This document shows, piece after piece, positions 11,037 to 21,998 of a stretch of 64,000 nt of DNA. The DNA is taken from positions 124,247,140 to 124,311,139 of the forward strand of contig NC_081410.1 in assembly GCF_030272615.1 (NCBI RefSeq), written 5' to 3'. The position numbers were made by a program, and so were the translations under genes. The notes under the pieces were generated by a model. It was not told the origin of the DNA. It ran no database searches and worked only from the letters and a program-made list of their open reading frames with translations. The stretch comes from Cryptomeria japonica (lineage: Eukaryota > Streptophyta > Pinopsida > Cupressales > Cupressaceae). Numbering within the stretch: the first letter of the stretch is position 1; each line of letters starts with the position of its first letter.

Positions 11037-11172
11037 TGCAGGGGTTGTAGCTCCTTTGGGTTGTAGCCCATAAACAAGTTAGGGGTTGGTTCTCCTTGGG
11101 TTGGTGCACTATATTAGGGGTTGATGCTCCTTGGGTTGGTGCCCTAAATCAGGGGTTGTAGCCCTAAACATT
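11037..11172 (+). repeat. LTR R/U5 minisatellite, shorter allele
   Basis: About four imperfect units of 33-36 bp built on GGGGTTG(A/T)(A/T)GCTCCTTGGG and a GTGCCCTAAAT-like half. The 3' LTR counterpart has five to six units. Confidence 0.8.
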
Positions 11173-11443
11173 GTTACCCATTTCATTGTGACGTTGGATT
11201 GGAGCAGTAGACTCCAGCAGCATTGCTCACCGAGGTTTTTCCCATCTCGGGTTTTCCTCGTACATACTGGTGTTATGTGATGTCCTTGTGTATGAATGCA
11301 TTTGTGTTTTGTCTCCTCTCTAACTGGTAAGTCTGCATTCAACTAGATTTGTTAATCGGTACACTTCCATAGGGATAGTTAAAGAGAAAAGTTTGACAAC
11401 CACTTATTCACCCCCCTCTCAGTGGTGCATTGTGTCTAACAAT

Positions 11444-11455
11444 TGGTATCAGAGC
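11444..11455 (+). promoter_or_regulatory. Primer-binding site, initiator Met-tRNA type
   Basis: TGGTATCAGAGC lies two bases after the LTR end and is the standard plant copia PBS complementary to the 3' end of initiator tRNA-Met. It primes minus-strand DNA synthesis. Confidence 0.92.
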
Positions 11456-11514
11456 ATAGGTACCCTGTATATCAAGATTTCTCTCACTTGGGTAAATTCT
11501 GGCTTAAGGACACA

Positions 11515-13609
11515 ATGGTTTGTTTAGTGTCAATCCCTGCTCCAGTGTTTGATAGCTCAAACTATTCTATTTGGAGTTGTAGAATGGAAGTCTACATGTC
11601 CTCTCAAGGCTTTGATGTATGGATGTCGGTTGTTAATGGTCTCCCTAGAAATGTTTGTCCTCCCACCGGCTCTGAAGAAGAAAGAAGATGCATGTGCAAT
11701 GAAGAATCCATGAAGGCAATATTCAGTGGGCTCATCGGTGATGTTTATTCACAAGTGGATAAGTGTAGATCGGCAAAGAGTCTATGGGATAGACTAAAGA
11801 AAATTTATGGAAATGAACCCTGCACCACTGGATCAGTTTGTGGAAGTGAGAAGAACAATGTTGCAGACACATTCACAGATGATAGGGGCGGATCAAATTG
11901 TTGCAGTAGCAATGGTGATAATGAGACTCATCTCTTCATAGGTCCATGAGACAGATATTAGGAATCGCACATCAAATGAGGATAATGCAGATAGATCTCA
12001 TTGGTATGGTGTGTTTGGCAATGATAATGAAGAAGATGAAGAAGAAGGAGATAAGGCAGATAGATCTAGCCAGCAAGATCTATTTGATAGTGAAGGTGAA
12101 GAAGAAGAGGAAGCAAAAGCTGATCTTGAAGGTGAGCTTGTGAATTCTCTAGAAGAACTCAGTAGAGTAAGAAAGGAATACAAACTATTCAAGAATGCTG
12201 CTATAGTGGAGCAGAACCAGTTGTCTAAATGCCTTGAAGAATCTGAGAAATGCATCTCAGAGTTGAAGTCTCAAGAAGAAGGCACCAAGGAGTGTCAATG
12301 TAATGATCTAGCATCTGTGCTAGAAGCTAAAGATAAAGAATATCTGCTGCCGGTTGGAGAAATGGAGATTCTTCGAAGTGACCTTGAGAAATGTCAGGAT
12401 GAACTCAAGGTAAGAATCTGGTTTGATGGCAGTAGTGATGCCTTGGACACAATGTTGAAGAAGAAAAAGCATGCCAAGGACACTGAAGGTTTAGGAAGTG
12501 GTGTTGGTGAATTCTCTACCAACAAGAATGTCCCCCACAATGACATTTTGTTTGTCTCCTCAAATGGAGAAAACAAGGGACAGACCTTCACAGTTAAAAA
12601 TGCTCCCCAGAAGAAGGTTGACCTAAATACAACCGGTGAAGACTGGCAGACAAGAATGAAGACCGATGTTGCAAGAAGAAAGAACACTGTAGATCCCAAA
12701 GGAAAAGGGAATATGGGAGAAGACAACTTCTCCGGAAGCAGGAACATGAGAAGACAGCAAAGAAGACCTCCTACCAGCAGAGGTCAAAGGAATGCTACTA
12801 CCCATAGGACAAATCAAGTGTGGGAGAAGAAGAGACCAGAAGGAAGGGTTGCACAGAATGGACAACCAAGGATCCATCCTCAAGGAAGGAGAAATGGAGA
12901 AGCTAGACAGGTAAGATCTCTCCATGCATGGTAGAATAAATTTGTAAGTCATATGCCATCCTTTACCAGTTATTGCTTTGCATGTAATGCTTATGGCCAT
13001 AGGGCAGAGGAATGTAGAAAGAGATCTAGAGAGAATAATATAGGATCTCATAGACATCATGCATATGATAAAAATGTATCCAAGAGTAGATACATGCATG
13101 TCTCTTCTCCCAGTTATGCTAGAAAGAATCCATTTGATGTCCCTAATAATGCAAATGTTGTATGTTATAACTGCAATGAATTTGGCCATAGAGAGTTTGA
13201 ATGTAGGAAGAGGAACTTGCAGTCACATGGAGGCCTGTATAGAAACTTTTCTCTACAAAAAAGTGGATACGGAGAATATGGAAGTCAGAGACCTACATGG
13301 AACCAAAGGAGAAATGTCCCTGCAGGAGCAAGAGGTCCATCGGTTTCAATTGCTAGTCACAACAACATGCCTAGGAGAATATGGTCAAACCGGTATGTCA
13401 AGAGATTCCCCAATCATGAAATTGGGATGTATGTTGTGTGCTACTATAGCACTACTTCCAGTTGTGATGCAGAATCAGGAATGGAAGGACCCATCAGTAG
13501 AAGGTGGCAAGACCTGCTCCCAAGTCTGAAAATGGGAAGAAGATTGAGACCAAGCAATTATGGAGGAAGAAGACCATGGACCGACACTGTGCATTCATTG
13601 CACATGTGA
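11515..13609 (+). pseudogene. Sirevirus-type gag with coiled coil and two CCHC knuckles (frameshifted)
   Basis: ATG at 11515 starts a copia gag N-domain (VFDSSNYSIWSCRMEVYM, SAKSLWDRLKKIYG) that stops at 11949. A frameshift leads into 12011-12934, which holds an acidic segment, a coiled coil (roughly SLEELSRVRKEYKLFKNAA) and a basic R/Q/N-rich region. A last piece, 12953-13609, carries CFACNAYGHRAEECRKR and CYNCNEFGHREFECRKR. This order matches Sirevirus Gag, which forms the virus-like particle and binds RNA. The D-S-G protease motif that should follow is absent. Confidence 0.85.
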
Positions 13610-14695
13610 TATCTCCTAAGGCTTAAAGGACATGCAGGATCTTAGGGGGAGTAATACACTGAACTTATCATTCACCCCCTCAGGAAAGAAGGATACTTGG
13701 AAGAACAAGTTGTTGTCGGTATGAAGGATGAAAATAAAATGATAAGTGTGTGTAGATGATGTCTTGACGACACACCAATAGATGAAAGTTGGATCACTAC
13801 TACACGTGTCAATAAATGGAGATTAACAATTGGTATGAGATACAAGGTGACACAAAATGTCAGGAGTCACAGGAAGGTGCTCCGGTAGTGATAGTGGACC
13901 GGTACAGGAAACCTATATGTGTAGGATGTTACCGACATGAATGCTAACAGGTACTTGCAGGTTATGTAAGACAATGAGGTTGGAGATCAGTGCAATAGCC
14001 CCTGTAGCATGAAATGTGAAGTTATGTCTCTAGTGGTGTTGATGAAGACTTGAATGACATATGTTGGCCCGGTGGTTAATCATGCAGGTAGGCATATTTT
14101 TGGGCTAACCAGTTTAATTTATGGCATGGTGATGCCATTGTATGACATTGTGTGGATTCAGGAACATGTCATAAGTTGTGGTGGATATGATGGAGCTAAA
14201 GATCATCAGATGATCACATATGCACAGTTCAACCGATATATGGAGTTGATTGGAGTCTCAGTATTGGACCTGACCAAAGATGTGGACCTGAGATGTATGA
14301 CTCAGGGGGAGTTCAAGTGCTTATGATGTCGAGCCGACATGCTTGAACTTGTAAAGATACTAACTACCCAAACTACAGATGATGGAAATTGCAGTAGGTA
14401 TACCTAGGAGAATTTCATGGCTATGAGTATCTGTCGGTCATTTGTTTGGTTGTATTCATAGTACAATCGCATTTGATTCTAAGAAATTTGGGATCAAACG
14501 GGAGGTGATGCAAGTTGACTGGCAGGTGAGTAGTATTCACTGACACATCCTTCTGCAGTTGAGTGTTTTAACAAATGTTATCCAATTTGCATACTCAATT
14601 AGTGTCAGTTGATGGTTGAGTCCTCAATCTCAAGTGTCGTGACTTGAGAAAATGTAACAAGTCGTATCAAAGGAGGAATTGCATCCAATAAAGAT
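13610..14695 (+). other. Noncoding internal remainder, pol missing
   Basis: About 1.1 kb between gag and the first PPT. The longest plus-strand ORF is 14054-14326 (90 codons, starting MTYVGPVVNHAGRH). I do not recognise it and find no pol motif. The GTGACTTGAG and GGGGGAG fragments resemble the usual 3' noncoding region of this family. It may mark the site of a large internal deletion. Confidence 0.5.
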
Positions 14696-14909
14696 AAAGG
14701 GGGAGAAAGATTATGTCAGTGACCGGTATACACAAGGAGAAATGATATTCTGGCAGTGCCCTTTGCCATTATTGTCAAAGGGGGAGACAGATTCTATAGT
14801 ATACTGCATACTACATGAGTGAGAATCCATTGGATCATACAAAGTGGAAGAGAGATTATGTAGTATGTCGGATACTACATGAGTTGACATCAATGCCAAA
14901 GGGGGAGAT
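14696..14909 (+). promoter_or_regulatory. Three polypurine tracts of the gag-only element
   Basis: AAAGGGGGAGA(A/C/T) is found at 14696-14707, 14777-14788 and 14898-14909. The last abuts the 3' LTR. Two copies follow a TGTCAA- or TGCCAA-type word, as in the first element. Confidence 0.82.
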
Positions 14910-16506
14910 TGTTGGCATTGTGTTGTCATTGATGTCAACCGATATGGGATGCCTACTAGTATGAGAGATATATGTGCAACACTGTTAGGGAGGAGTATAG
15001 GTTGAGATATCTTTGATATCACCTTGTGTTGCAGGACACCAGTAAGGTAAGGAAGAGAGTGTCATTCAGATGGATAACCACTGGTGTCACTAGTACACAT
15101 GTTAGTGCTTGACTTGTGTGGATGGAATGGTAAGGTTACCTGTACCGACACAATGTATCACCAGTAAGGAGAGTATGTCAACTGATAAGTGAAGTGTTGA
15201 CAATGGGCAGGATGCTTGGATGTTGTTTGTGATGAAGAGGCAGAATGTTACCTAAATCACATCAACATCGGAGGAGAAGAATGAACAGGTCACCTGTATG
15301 TTGTAAGGTTGCAGAACAGCATGACTCCCACCGAATGAAGATGCAGTCACCATGTAAAGAGATGACTGACAGTGAATGTGCCCACACCTGATCACATGTG
15401 CATGTTTGAAGATGTGTTGCACAAACAGGGAAGTCGCAGGAGTGCATTACAGGATGCAGATGACATAGGTGTCACTCCACCGGTAAGTGGAGCTTATTTC
15501 CTATTATGCAAAATATGCATTATAGTTCTGTGAGATAAGGAAGAGGAGGTAAAGGCAAGTGTTTGAAGGCTCACATCGGATCTACTGGTGAAACAAAGGA
15601 ATGCCTTGAGTGCATGAAATCAGGATTATGCACTGGACCGAAAGAGAAGGCATGTTGGGATGCATGTGTAGTTAAAGTATGTTGGGTTTGTCTCCTTGAC
15701 AAACTGGTTGAAATATGGACCGAGCTGATCAAGGAGAAGGCATGGCTGAGAAGATGCAGTCAGAGGAGAATGGTAGGATTGAAGATGGAGTCTGTTGAAA
15801 GTTGATGGCATGGTGTCATCAAGAGTGTTTACAGGTAATATGGACAATGTGCAGATGCAGAAGACTTCCCACCTAATGAGGATGAGCATGCTATGGATAG
15901 ACATGTCTAGCGACCGGTTGAGGTGTACCATCGGCAGTTCAGCAAAGGGCAAACATGAAGGTTAACCGGTAAAGTATGAGATACCGGCAAGGTTAGTAAA
16001 CTTACAGAAAAGAAGAACCGGTTGAGTGTTTGGTCGGTGATCCTGTCGGAACCGACACACTGATCCAAGATGACAGTTGGTCGACATGGATGCCACGTGG
16101 TGTCAAGGTGGCGGACTTGCATGCAGCGGTGGATGGTGTGTGCACCAACGAGGCAGTTGCAGAGTTGGTCGACATTAATGGTAGATCCCGTAAATCATGG
16201 GATGTGTTGCAGGCTATTATAGAGGTTTGCAGCCCGAGGTCTGGAGGACAACTGAGAGCCAACTCAGAATGATTGAGGAGATCGAGGCAGCTGAAGGAAA
16301 CCGCAAGACAATCTTAGTGATTGACCAAGAAGTCAGTTGACAGAGCAAAAAGCAAATTGCCAAAGATAGGTGTGATCAAGAAGGCGTGTTAATGGCGGTG
16401 ATGAGAAAACAGTTGTCTTGGCGATCAGATCGGATAAGATCTGATTGGATTTGGTTTGCCTCGAGGTTGATGAGGAAACCCTAACCGCCCATGTTTTTGA
16501 ATTGGC

Positions 16507-16534
16507 TTTTGGCGGGAAAACCAGGTTATAAATA
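16507..16534 (+). promoter_or_regulatory. E2F-like site next to TATA box, 3' LTR promoter
   Basis: TTTTGGCGGGAAAA (16507-16520) lies seven bases before TATAAATA (16527-16534). The core TTTGGCGGGAA matches the E2F/DP consensus. It is conserved in position in the 5' LTR with one extra G. Confidence 0.6.
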
Positions 16535-17032
16535 AGGAAGCCAAAATCATTGAAGGTTGTTGCTAGAGGAAGATAGAGTTGATGCGAAGTGTGTGAATGT
16601 TGCATAAGAGAGCTAGATCAATCAGAGAGAAAATAACTAAGGATAGCAATGACTGATGGTGTGAAGGTTAAATCGGTGATAGGGTTTAACAGAGGGTTAA
16701 CCGGTATGGTTTGAGCAACCGGTATAGCAGCTAGAATGCATCTGAAGAGATAACCGATATGAGTTTGTACCGGCAAGTAGATAGTTGAGAAGACTGAAGA
16801 GAAGAGCAGCAAGGAGGAGATATGGTAGAGAAGAAGAAGAGCAGAGGTGAACCCGTAGAGTTTACCGGCAATGCAGCAGCAAATGAGAGCAGCAGAAGAG
16901 TGAACCGGTGTAGCAAAGAAGATGTCTCATCGGCAAAAGGAAGTTGTGTGCAGAGGTTGCAAAACTCTTTTGTAACCAGGATATTAACTTTGTTTTTTAT
17001 GTTATCATTGAGATCACTGTGTTGTAGCTCGG

Positions 17033-17215
17033 TGCAGGGGTTGTAGCTCATTTGGGTTGTAGCCCATAAACAAGTTAGGGGTTGATGCTCCTTGGGTTGG
17101 TGCCCTAAATTAGGGGTTGATGCTCCTTGGGTTGGTGCCCTAAATCAGGGGTTGGTGCTCCTTGGATTGGTGCCGTGAATCAGGGGTTGTAACTCCTTGG
17201 GTTGCAGCCCTAGAC
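17033..17215 (+). repeat. LTR R/U5 minisatellite, longer allele
   Basis: Five to six units of about 34 bp (GGGGTTGATGCTCCTTGGG then TTGGTGCCCTAAAT) with internal variants. This is one to two units more than the 5' LTR. Confidence 0.8.
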
Positions 17216-17398
17216 ATTCTAACCGATTTCATTGTGAGGTTGGATAGGAGCAGTAGACTTCAGTAGCATTGCTCACCGAGGTTCTTTCCATCTTGGGTTT
17301 TCCTCGTACATACTGGTGTTATGTGATGTCCCTGTGTATGAATGCATTTGTGTTTTGTCTCCTCTCTAACCGGTAAGTCTACATTCAGCTAGATCTAT

Positions 17399-18059
17399 TA
17401 TATATATGACACTTAATTTTTTTAATAAACCATAAAAAATTATAGTATGTAATATATATCATATAATATTATAATTTATAATATTGATGAAAATATATAG
17501 TAGTTTCTAATTTTAAAATATTTTAATATAAATTTTTAGGATATTTCTATTTTTTCATATGAACTTAGAAACTTGTCATAATTGAAATAATACAATATAA
17601 TTTAGAAACTTAGTAAATTTAATTTTTTAGATATATTTAATAAGATTGTCATAGAAACTTGTCATAAATTATAAAATTTTAAAATTTTGACATTTATTAT
17701 TAGTAAATTAGTAATTATTAATTGATTATTTAATGTTAATATATAATTGTATTAATTTAGAAACTTGATAAATTTAAGATTTTTGCATATATTACTAATT
17801 TATCATCGTTTTCTAATTCTTTATATTCTTTTTATATATATGAAATGAATAAAGAGAGGACAATGATTTTCATTTCTTTTTAAGAATCTATATTTTCGTG
17901 TGGCTTCAATCTTCTCTATTTATATTTTTTGTCAGTTAAAATTTATCTTAAAATGTCAAATGAAAGGCATTGAGATGACTAAACCCTCATCAAAAATCCA
18001 TCTAACAGGTGGGGGTGGCCATCAAATTCCAGGCCTGCTAGCGACCATATTCAAATGAC
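17399..18059. other. AT-rich spacer, no gene
   Basis: Strongly AT-rich. Words such as TAGAAACTTGTCATAA and TTTAGAAACTTAGTAAATTT recur with variation. I see no coding or RNA gene. Confidence 0.6.
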
Positions 18060-20450
18060 AGAATTCTATTGACTCAAGAAAATGGTAGTATCTTCACGGC
18101 TACTTTGGAGAGGCTTTTTAAGGAGGAGAAAACTACATTTCATGGTCTCAATAGTCACATGTTAACAAATTTGATCCATGCAACTCTCACAAAGTGCAAA
18201 AGAATTAAAAACAAAAAAATTGAGGCGAATTGTATTTCAATGAATGCATGGTCTAATGAGGAATGCAAGATGGATAGGAGAATTTTAAGAGAGTCAAATA
18301 AAAAAGAGATAGACATCAAAACTTACAAACATATTTTAAAGAAAAAGAAAGCTGATTTTATGATCACTAGGAGAGAAGAGCTAGTTTTTCTTGGCAAAAA
18401 TAATCCCAAGCTTTTCTAGAAAGAGCTTTAGCCAAGAAAGAAGCAAACTGAAAATAATATCACAGCTACACAATGGTTTGATTATGCAAGGCAGCTTTAT
18501 GAACATGATTTGGAGGTGGCCCCCCCACCCTTGATCAACATTACTACAAATATTTTCATCGTGCAAGAGATCAAGTTGGGTATTAAGAAGTTAGGTGTTG
18601 GCAAAGCTAAACACTTAGTAGAGCTTCCAGCAAAGTATCTCAAGTGGGGCATGAAAACGCTTGCACCTCATATTACAAAAATATTTGGCAACATCATCCT
18701 TCAAGGGTTTCCTAAAGATTGGACAACTAGTTTTGTTATACCTCTTTTAAAACGTGGTGATATTAATAACCCCCCCTCAACTATAGGACAATAATGATCA
18801 ATCCTTTGTTTGCAAAATTATTTGGAAGCGTGATAGAAAATAGAATCAGCGAATGGACAGAAGAAAATCATAAATGTGCAAAAGGTCAAGTTGGTTTCAG
18901 GCACAGTTGACCACGGTATTACTTTGAGACACATCATTGAAAAAGTTTGGGAGAAAAAGGAATAAGTCTTTTGTTGCTTTGTTAATTTCAAAAAAGCTTT
19001 TGACATGATCCCTAGAGATAAGCTTTTGCACAGAATGGAGGAACTTGGTATTCCTCTTCACCTTAGGGTTGTTGTTCATAGGCTTTATGAGGAGGTTCAA
19101 ATGAAAATCAGAACTTCTGCGGGCCTTTCAAATAGCTTTAGGAGTGATATTGGGGTCAAACAAGGGTGCCCTCTATCTCTTACCTTGTTTGGCTTTATAT
19201 TGACAAGCTTGAAGAGTGGTTAAACATGTAGAATGGTGAGGGTATTTAGTTGGGTGAATTTGTGATAAGGTTGCTCCTTTATGTGAATGGCCTCATTTTG
19301 ATTGCTAAATCTGCCTTTGGTTTGCAAGAGCATTTGTTTTATCTTGAGCATTTTTACAACATAGTGGGAATGCAAGTTAACATCAACAAGACGAAAGTCG
19401 TGGTTTTCTCAAATAGAAGAAAACAAAATTAGCATAAGTTTTACTTTGAAGGCGGCATTCTTGAAGAAGTTACAGATTACAAATACCTTGGAATTGATTT
19501 CAACAAAAATCTTAGTTGGAAAAGCTACAGGAAGAAAAGAACTTTAGGAGGTTGGAAAGCTTTTTATGCTCTTCAAAATAAATGCAGGTAGGCGGAGCTA
19601 TGGGACTTGAAAACCATTCAAACTCTTTTGCCTTTTGGTGCTACCAGTTGTCCTTTATGGGTGTGAAGTTTGGGCCAGTAGTACATCAATTTCTCAATGA
19701 AGGCAAATTGAGAGAATTCAATAAACGTTTAATCACAAACAAGTTCAAAATTAACAGTATAGTACCGTATGATATCATGTTAAGTGAAACGGATGCTGCC
19801 CCTATTGAAGTAATTGCTATGGTTTGTCTCATTAGTTATTTAAAAAGAACAGAGTGAATGGGAGAAGGTAGATGGCCTACAATTGTCATTAATGACATAT
19901 TGTGCAAAAGAAAGAAGACGTGGATGCAACAAAACATCAAATGGATGAAGAAATGGAACATTTATTTAAATTCATGCCCCACAAATAACAAAGAGATAAA
20001 GGCCTTCATTATGGATTGGGCTAAGAAGAAAGAAACAATATTATATCAATGAGTTCAACCCCACTTATGATCATCTTCAAAAAGTTTACATAGGAGCTGA
20101 TTTATCATGGATAACTTAAATTCTTATTGTTCAGCTTAGAACCAACTCTCATCAACTTCGATGCAAGACTACACGGTGGAAAAGGTCAAAAGAGACTTGG
20201 GAAAAAAGAGTTTGCAAGTTTTGCAACTTCGAGAATGTGGAGACTGAAAAGCATTTCGTCTTAGAGTGTGATGCACTTAAAGACAGCAGGGATAAATTTG
20301 TCAATATCTTAACCACTAGCATGTGGTATAATTTATTCAGCAAGGAGTATATCGAGAAGCTAGGAGCACTCATCATCATTTTGCATAGGCAAATATCTTA
20401 TCTGCAGAAGTCATTTTTGATTGGACAGGCTTTCCCATAGGCTATCCTTT
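18060..20450 (+). pseudogene. Non-LTR (LINE) retrotransposon reverse transcriptase, dead
   Basis: Broken plus-strand frames encode LINE ORF2. An endonuclease-RT linker (18069-18419) and RT entry (VGKAKHLVELPAKYLK, GFPKDWTTSFVIPLLK) are followed by KAFDMIPRDKLLHRMEELG, the block SDIGVKQGCPLSLTLFGFI and NINKTKVVVFSNRR. The catalytic Y-A-D-D box reads LLLYVNGLILIAKS, so both aspartates are gone. A C-terminal segment with C-x2-C and H residues (about 20215-20260) may be the terminal zinc motif. No LTRs are present. The tail ends in a TTCTTTC-rich stretch near 20480. The clade cannot be fixed by eye. Confidence 0.85.
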
Positions 20451-20701
20451 AGCCTCATGGATGTTAAAATTCGTTTTTCTTTCTTTCTTTCACTTGAAGT
20501 GTGAAATAGGTATATGGATGATATCTAAAGAAGAGTGGGAAAAGAGAATACACCTATTTTACAATACATGAGCAGGTATAGGCAAAGCAATATTTTGTCA
20601 TGGAATGCCCAACATACAATGAACATCCTTACTAGTAATGAAGATATTCTGAAAACGAACAATTTAAACACTTTGCTTGAGAAAACAAGTTGCACAAAAC
20701 A

Positions 20702-21035
20702 ACAAACCTATTGATCAAAATTCACAATAGAAGAGCATATCTAAAGATGAGGTTACACAAATTGTACAAGGCTTTGGTGCCCTGTTTTCTATTTTAATCT
20801 CATGGACATTATTAAAGAAAATTCATTCGTTCATTCAATCAGAGTCAAAAACCATTTACCACAAAAAATCAAACCTATCAATCAAAATTCACAATAGATG
20901 AGCATATCTAAAGAGGAGGTTACACAAATTGTACAAGGCTTTGGTGCCCTGTTTTCTATTTTAATCTCATGAACATTATTAAAAAAAAAGCATTCATTCA
21001 TTCAATCAGAGTCAAAAACCATTTCCCACACAATC
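20702..21035. repeat. Tandem duplication of ~168 bp, LINE 3'-tail-like
   Basis: Two copies, starting near 20702 and 20868, share CACAATAGA(A/T)GAGCATATC, TTTGGTGCCCTGTTTTC, TTTTAATCTCATG(G/A)AC and a terminal CATTCATTCATTCAATC tract. The layout (noncoding block ending in a simple tetranucleotide) resembles a LINE 3' end. The B3 gene terminates just beyond on the other strand. Confidence 0.75.
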
Positions 21036-21491
21036 AAAAGAGGCAACCTTTTCCTCAATTATACTTAAATTTCATTCATACTTACATTTATCAAATCAAA
21101 CCAAAAAAAAAAAAAAAATTCCATTTTCTTTTTCTGGATTGTCTTCCTAACACATTATTAAGTTGTTTTCAGCTGTATACAACTTAACACATACATAAAA
21201 AATGATTCTTTGTAATTTACTTTGCATTGTATCCAACTAGTACCTCTGCCAACTAGTTAAAACATATCTATTAATACCTTTTACCTAAATTATTTCGCGT
21301 TCCATGAATTTGAAGCATGAAAAAAAATTAAGTCAAAACAAATGTCAACAAAGACGAGGACATGAAAAATGATCAGTTTCCATTAAATTTAAAACTTGAG
21401 TTACGTAGCTACTAAAATATGTACCAAAAGTTAGCAGCAAGCTGGAAGTTTTGACAAAATACATTCGAAAAGTAGCCTGGTTCATACATTA

Positions 21492-21998
21492 TCAAGCAGC
21501 CACCGTCATAATACGCCCATTTGACGGTTTAATATTATCTTGGGACCTTGATGATGCCTTTCTTATCGGCATCATGCTGTTGATTTGCTTTTTGCTTTTT
21601 GATTTAACTTGGGCCCCCTTGGACTTAGGTCCTGCAGTAGTATCTTCTTTCGCTTTTAACTGTTGCCCCTTGTCGCTCCCATCCTGCTGCTTCTCCTGTT
21701 CTTCCACATCAGAATTTTGTAACGGCTTCTTACCAGATTTCTTAGGCTCTTGCTTCCCATCTTTTGCTTTAGACATCTTAGACTTTTTAGACAACTTGTC
21801 ATTTCCTTCAACCGATTCATTTGAAACCTCTTCTTCTTCAACCGATTCATCTGAGGCCTCTTCCTCATCTTCTGAGGATCTTTTTCGTTTCCCAGACACA
21901 GACAACTCTTGGACAGACAACTCCTGAACAGCGTCTGTATCACTGTCTGCAGCTCTCCTCTTCCCCGTTTCGAAATCAGCCGATCTAACAATATACAC
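21492..21998 (-). CDS. B3 gene exon 6 (C-terminal tail, stop)
   Basis: Acceptor TTTCCAG; 168 codons from VYIVRSADFETGKRR to a TGA at 21492-21494. The short internal repeats LSVQELSV and ESVEEEE/ESVEGND and a Lys/Ser/Gln-rich end suggest a disordered region. Confidence 0.9.
   Translation of the reverse strand: MYIVRSADFETGKRRAADSDTDAVQELSVQELSVSGKRKRSSEDEEEASDESVEEEEVSNESVEGNDKLSKKSKMSKAKDGKQEPKKSGKKPLQNSDVEEQEKQQDGSDKGQQLKAKEDTTAGPKSKGAQVKSKSKKQINSMMPIRKASSRSQDNIKPSNGRIMTVAA

Larger units (their letters stand above)
8853..11441 (+). repeat. 5' LTR of the gag-only element (2589 bp)
   Basis: It begins TATTGGCATTGTG (mutated from TGTTGG, compare 14910) and ends TCTAACA just before the PBS. It includes the block TTGTCATTGATGTCAA, many ACCGGT-type motifs, an E2F-like/TATA promoter block near 10454-10481 and a short minisatellite near 11037-11170. 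Several ORFs of up to 130 codons inside are antisense or out of frame and not conserved, so I do not call genes here. Confidence 0.87.
8853..17398 (+). mobile_element. Sirevirus-like LTR retrotransposon with gag but no pol
   Basis: Two direct LTRs of about 2.5 kb (8853-11441 and 14910-17398) enclose 3.47 kb. The inside has a methionine-tRNA-type PBS, a gag with coiled coil and two zinc knuckles, a noncoding stretch and three polypurine tracts. I find no protease, integrase, RT or RNase H. It therefore looks non-autonomous. The two LTRs differ at about one base in ten by eye, so the insertion is old. The 3' LTR lacks its last ~90 bp, so a target duplication cannot be checked. Confidence 0.88.
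14910..17398 (+). repeat. 3' LTR of the gag-only element, last ~90 bp lost
   Basis: It starts TGTTGGCATTGTG and aligns with 8853-11350 throughout. It breaks off after CAGCTAGATCTATTA, where the 5' LTR continues for about 90 bp more to TCTAACA. AT-rich unrelated sequence follows. It retains the better promoter block (16507-16534). Confidence 0.88.
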
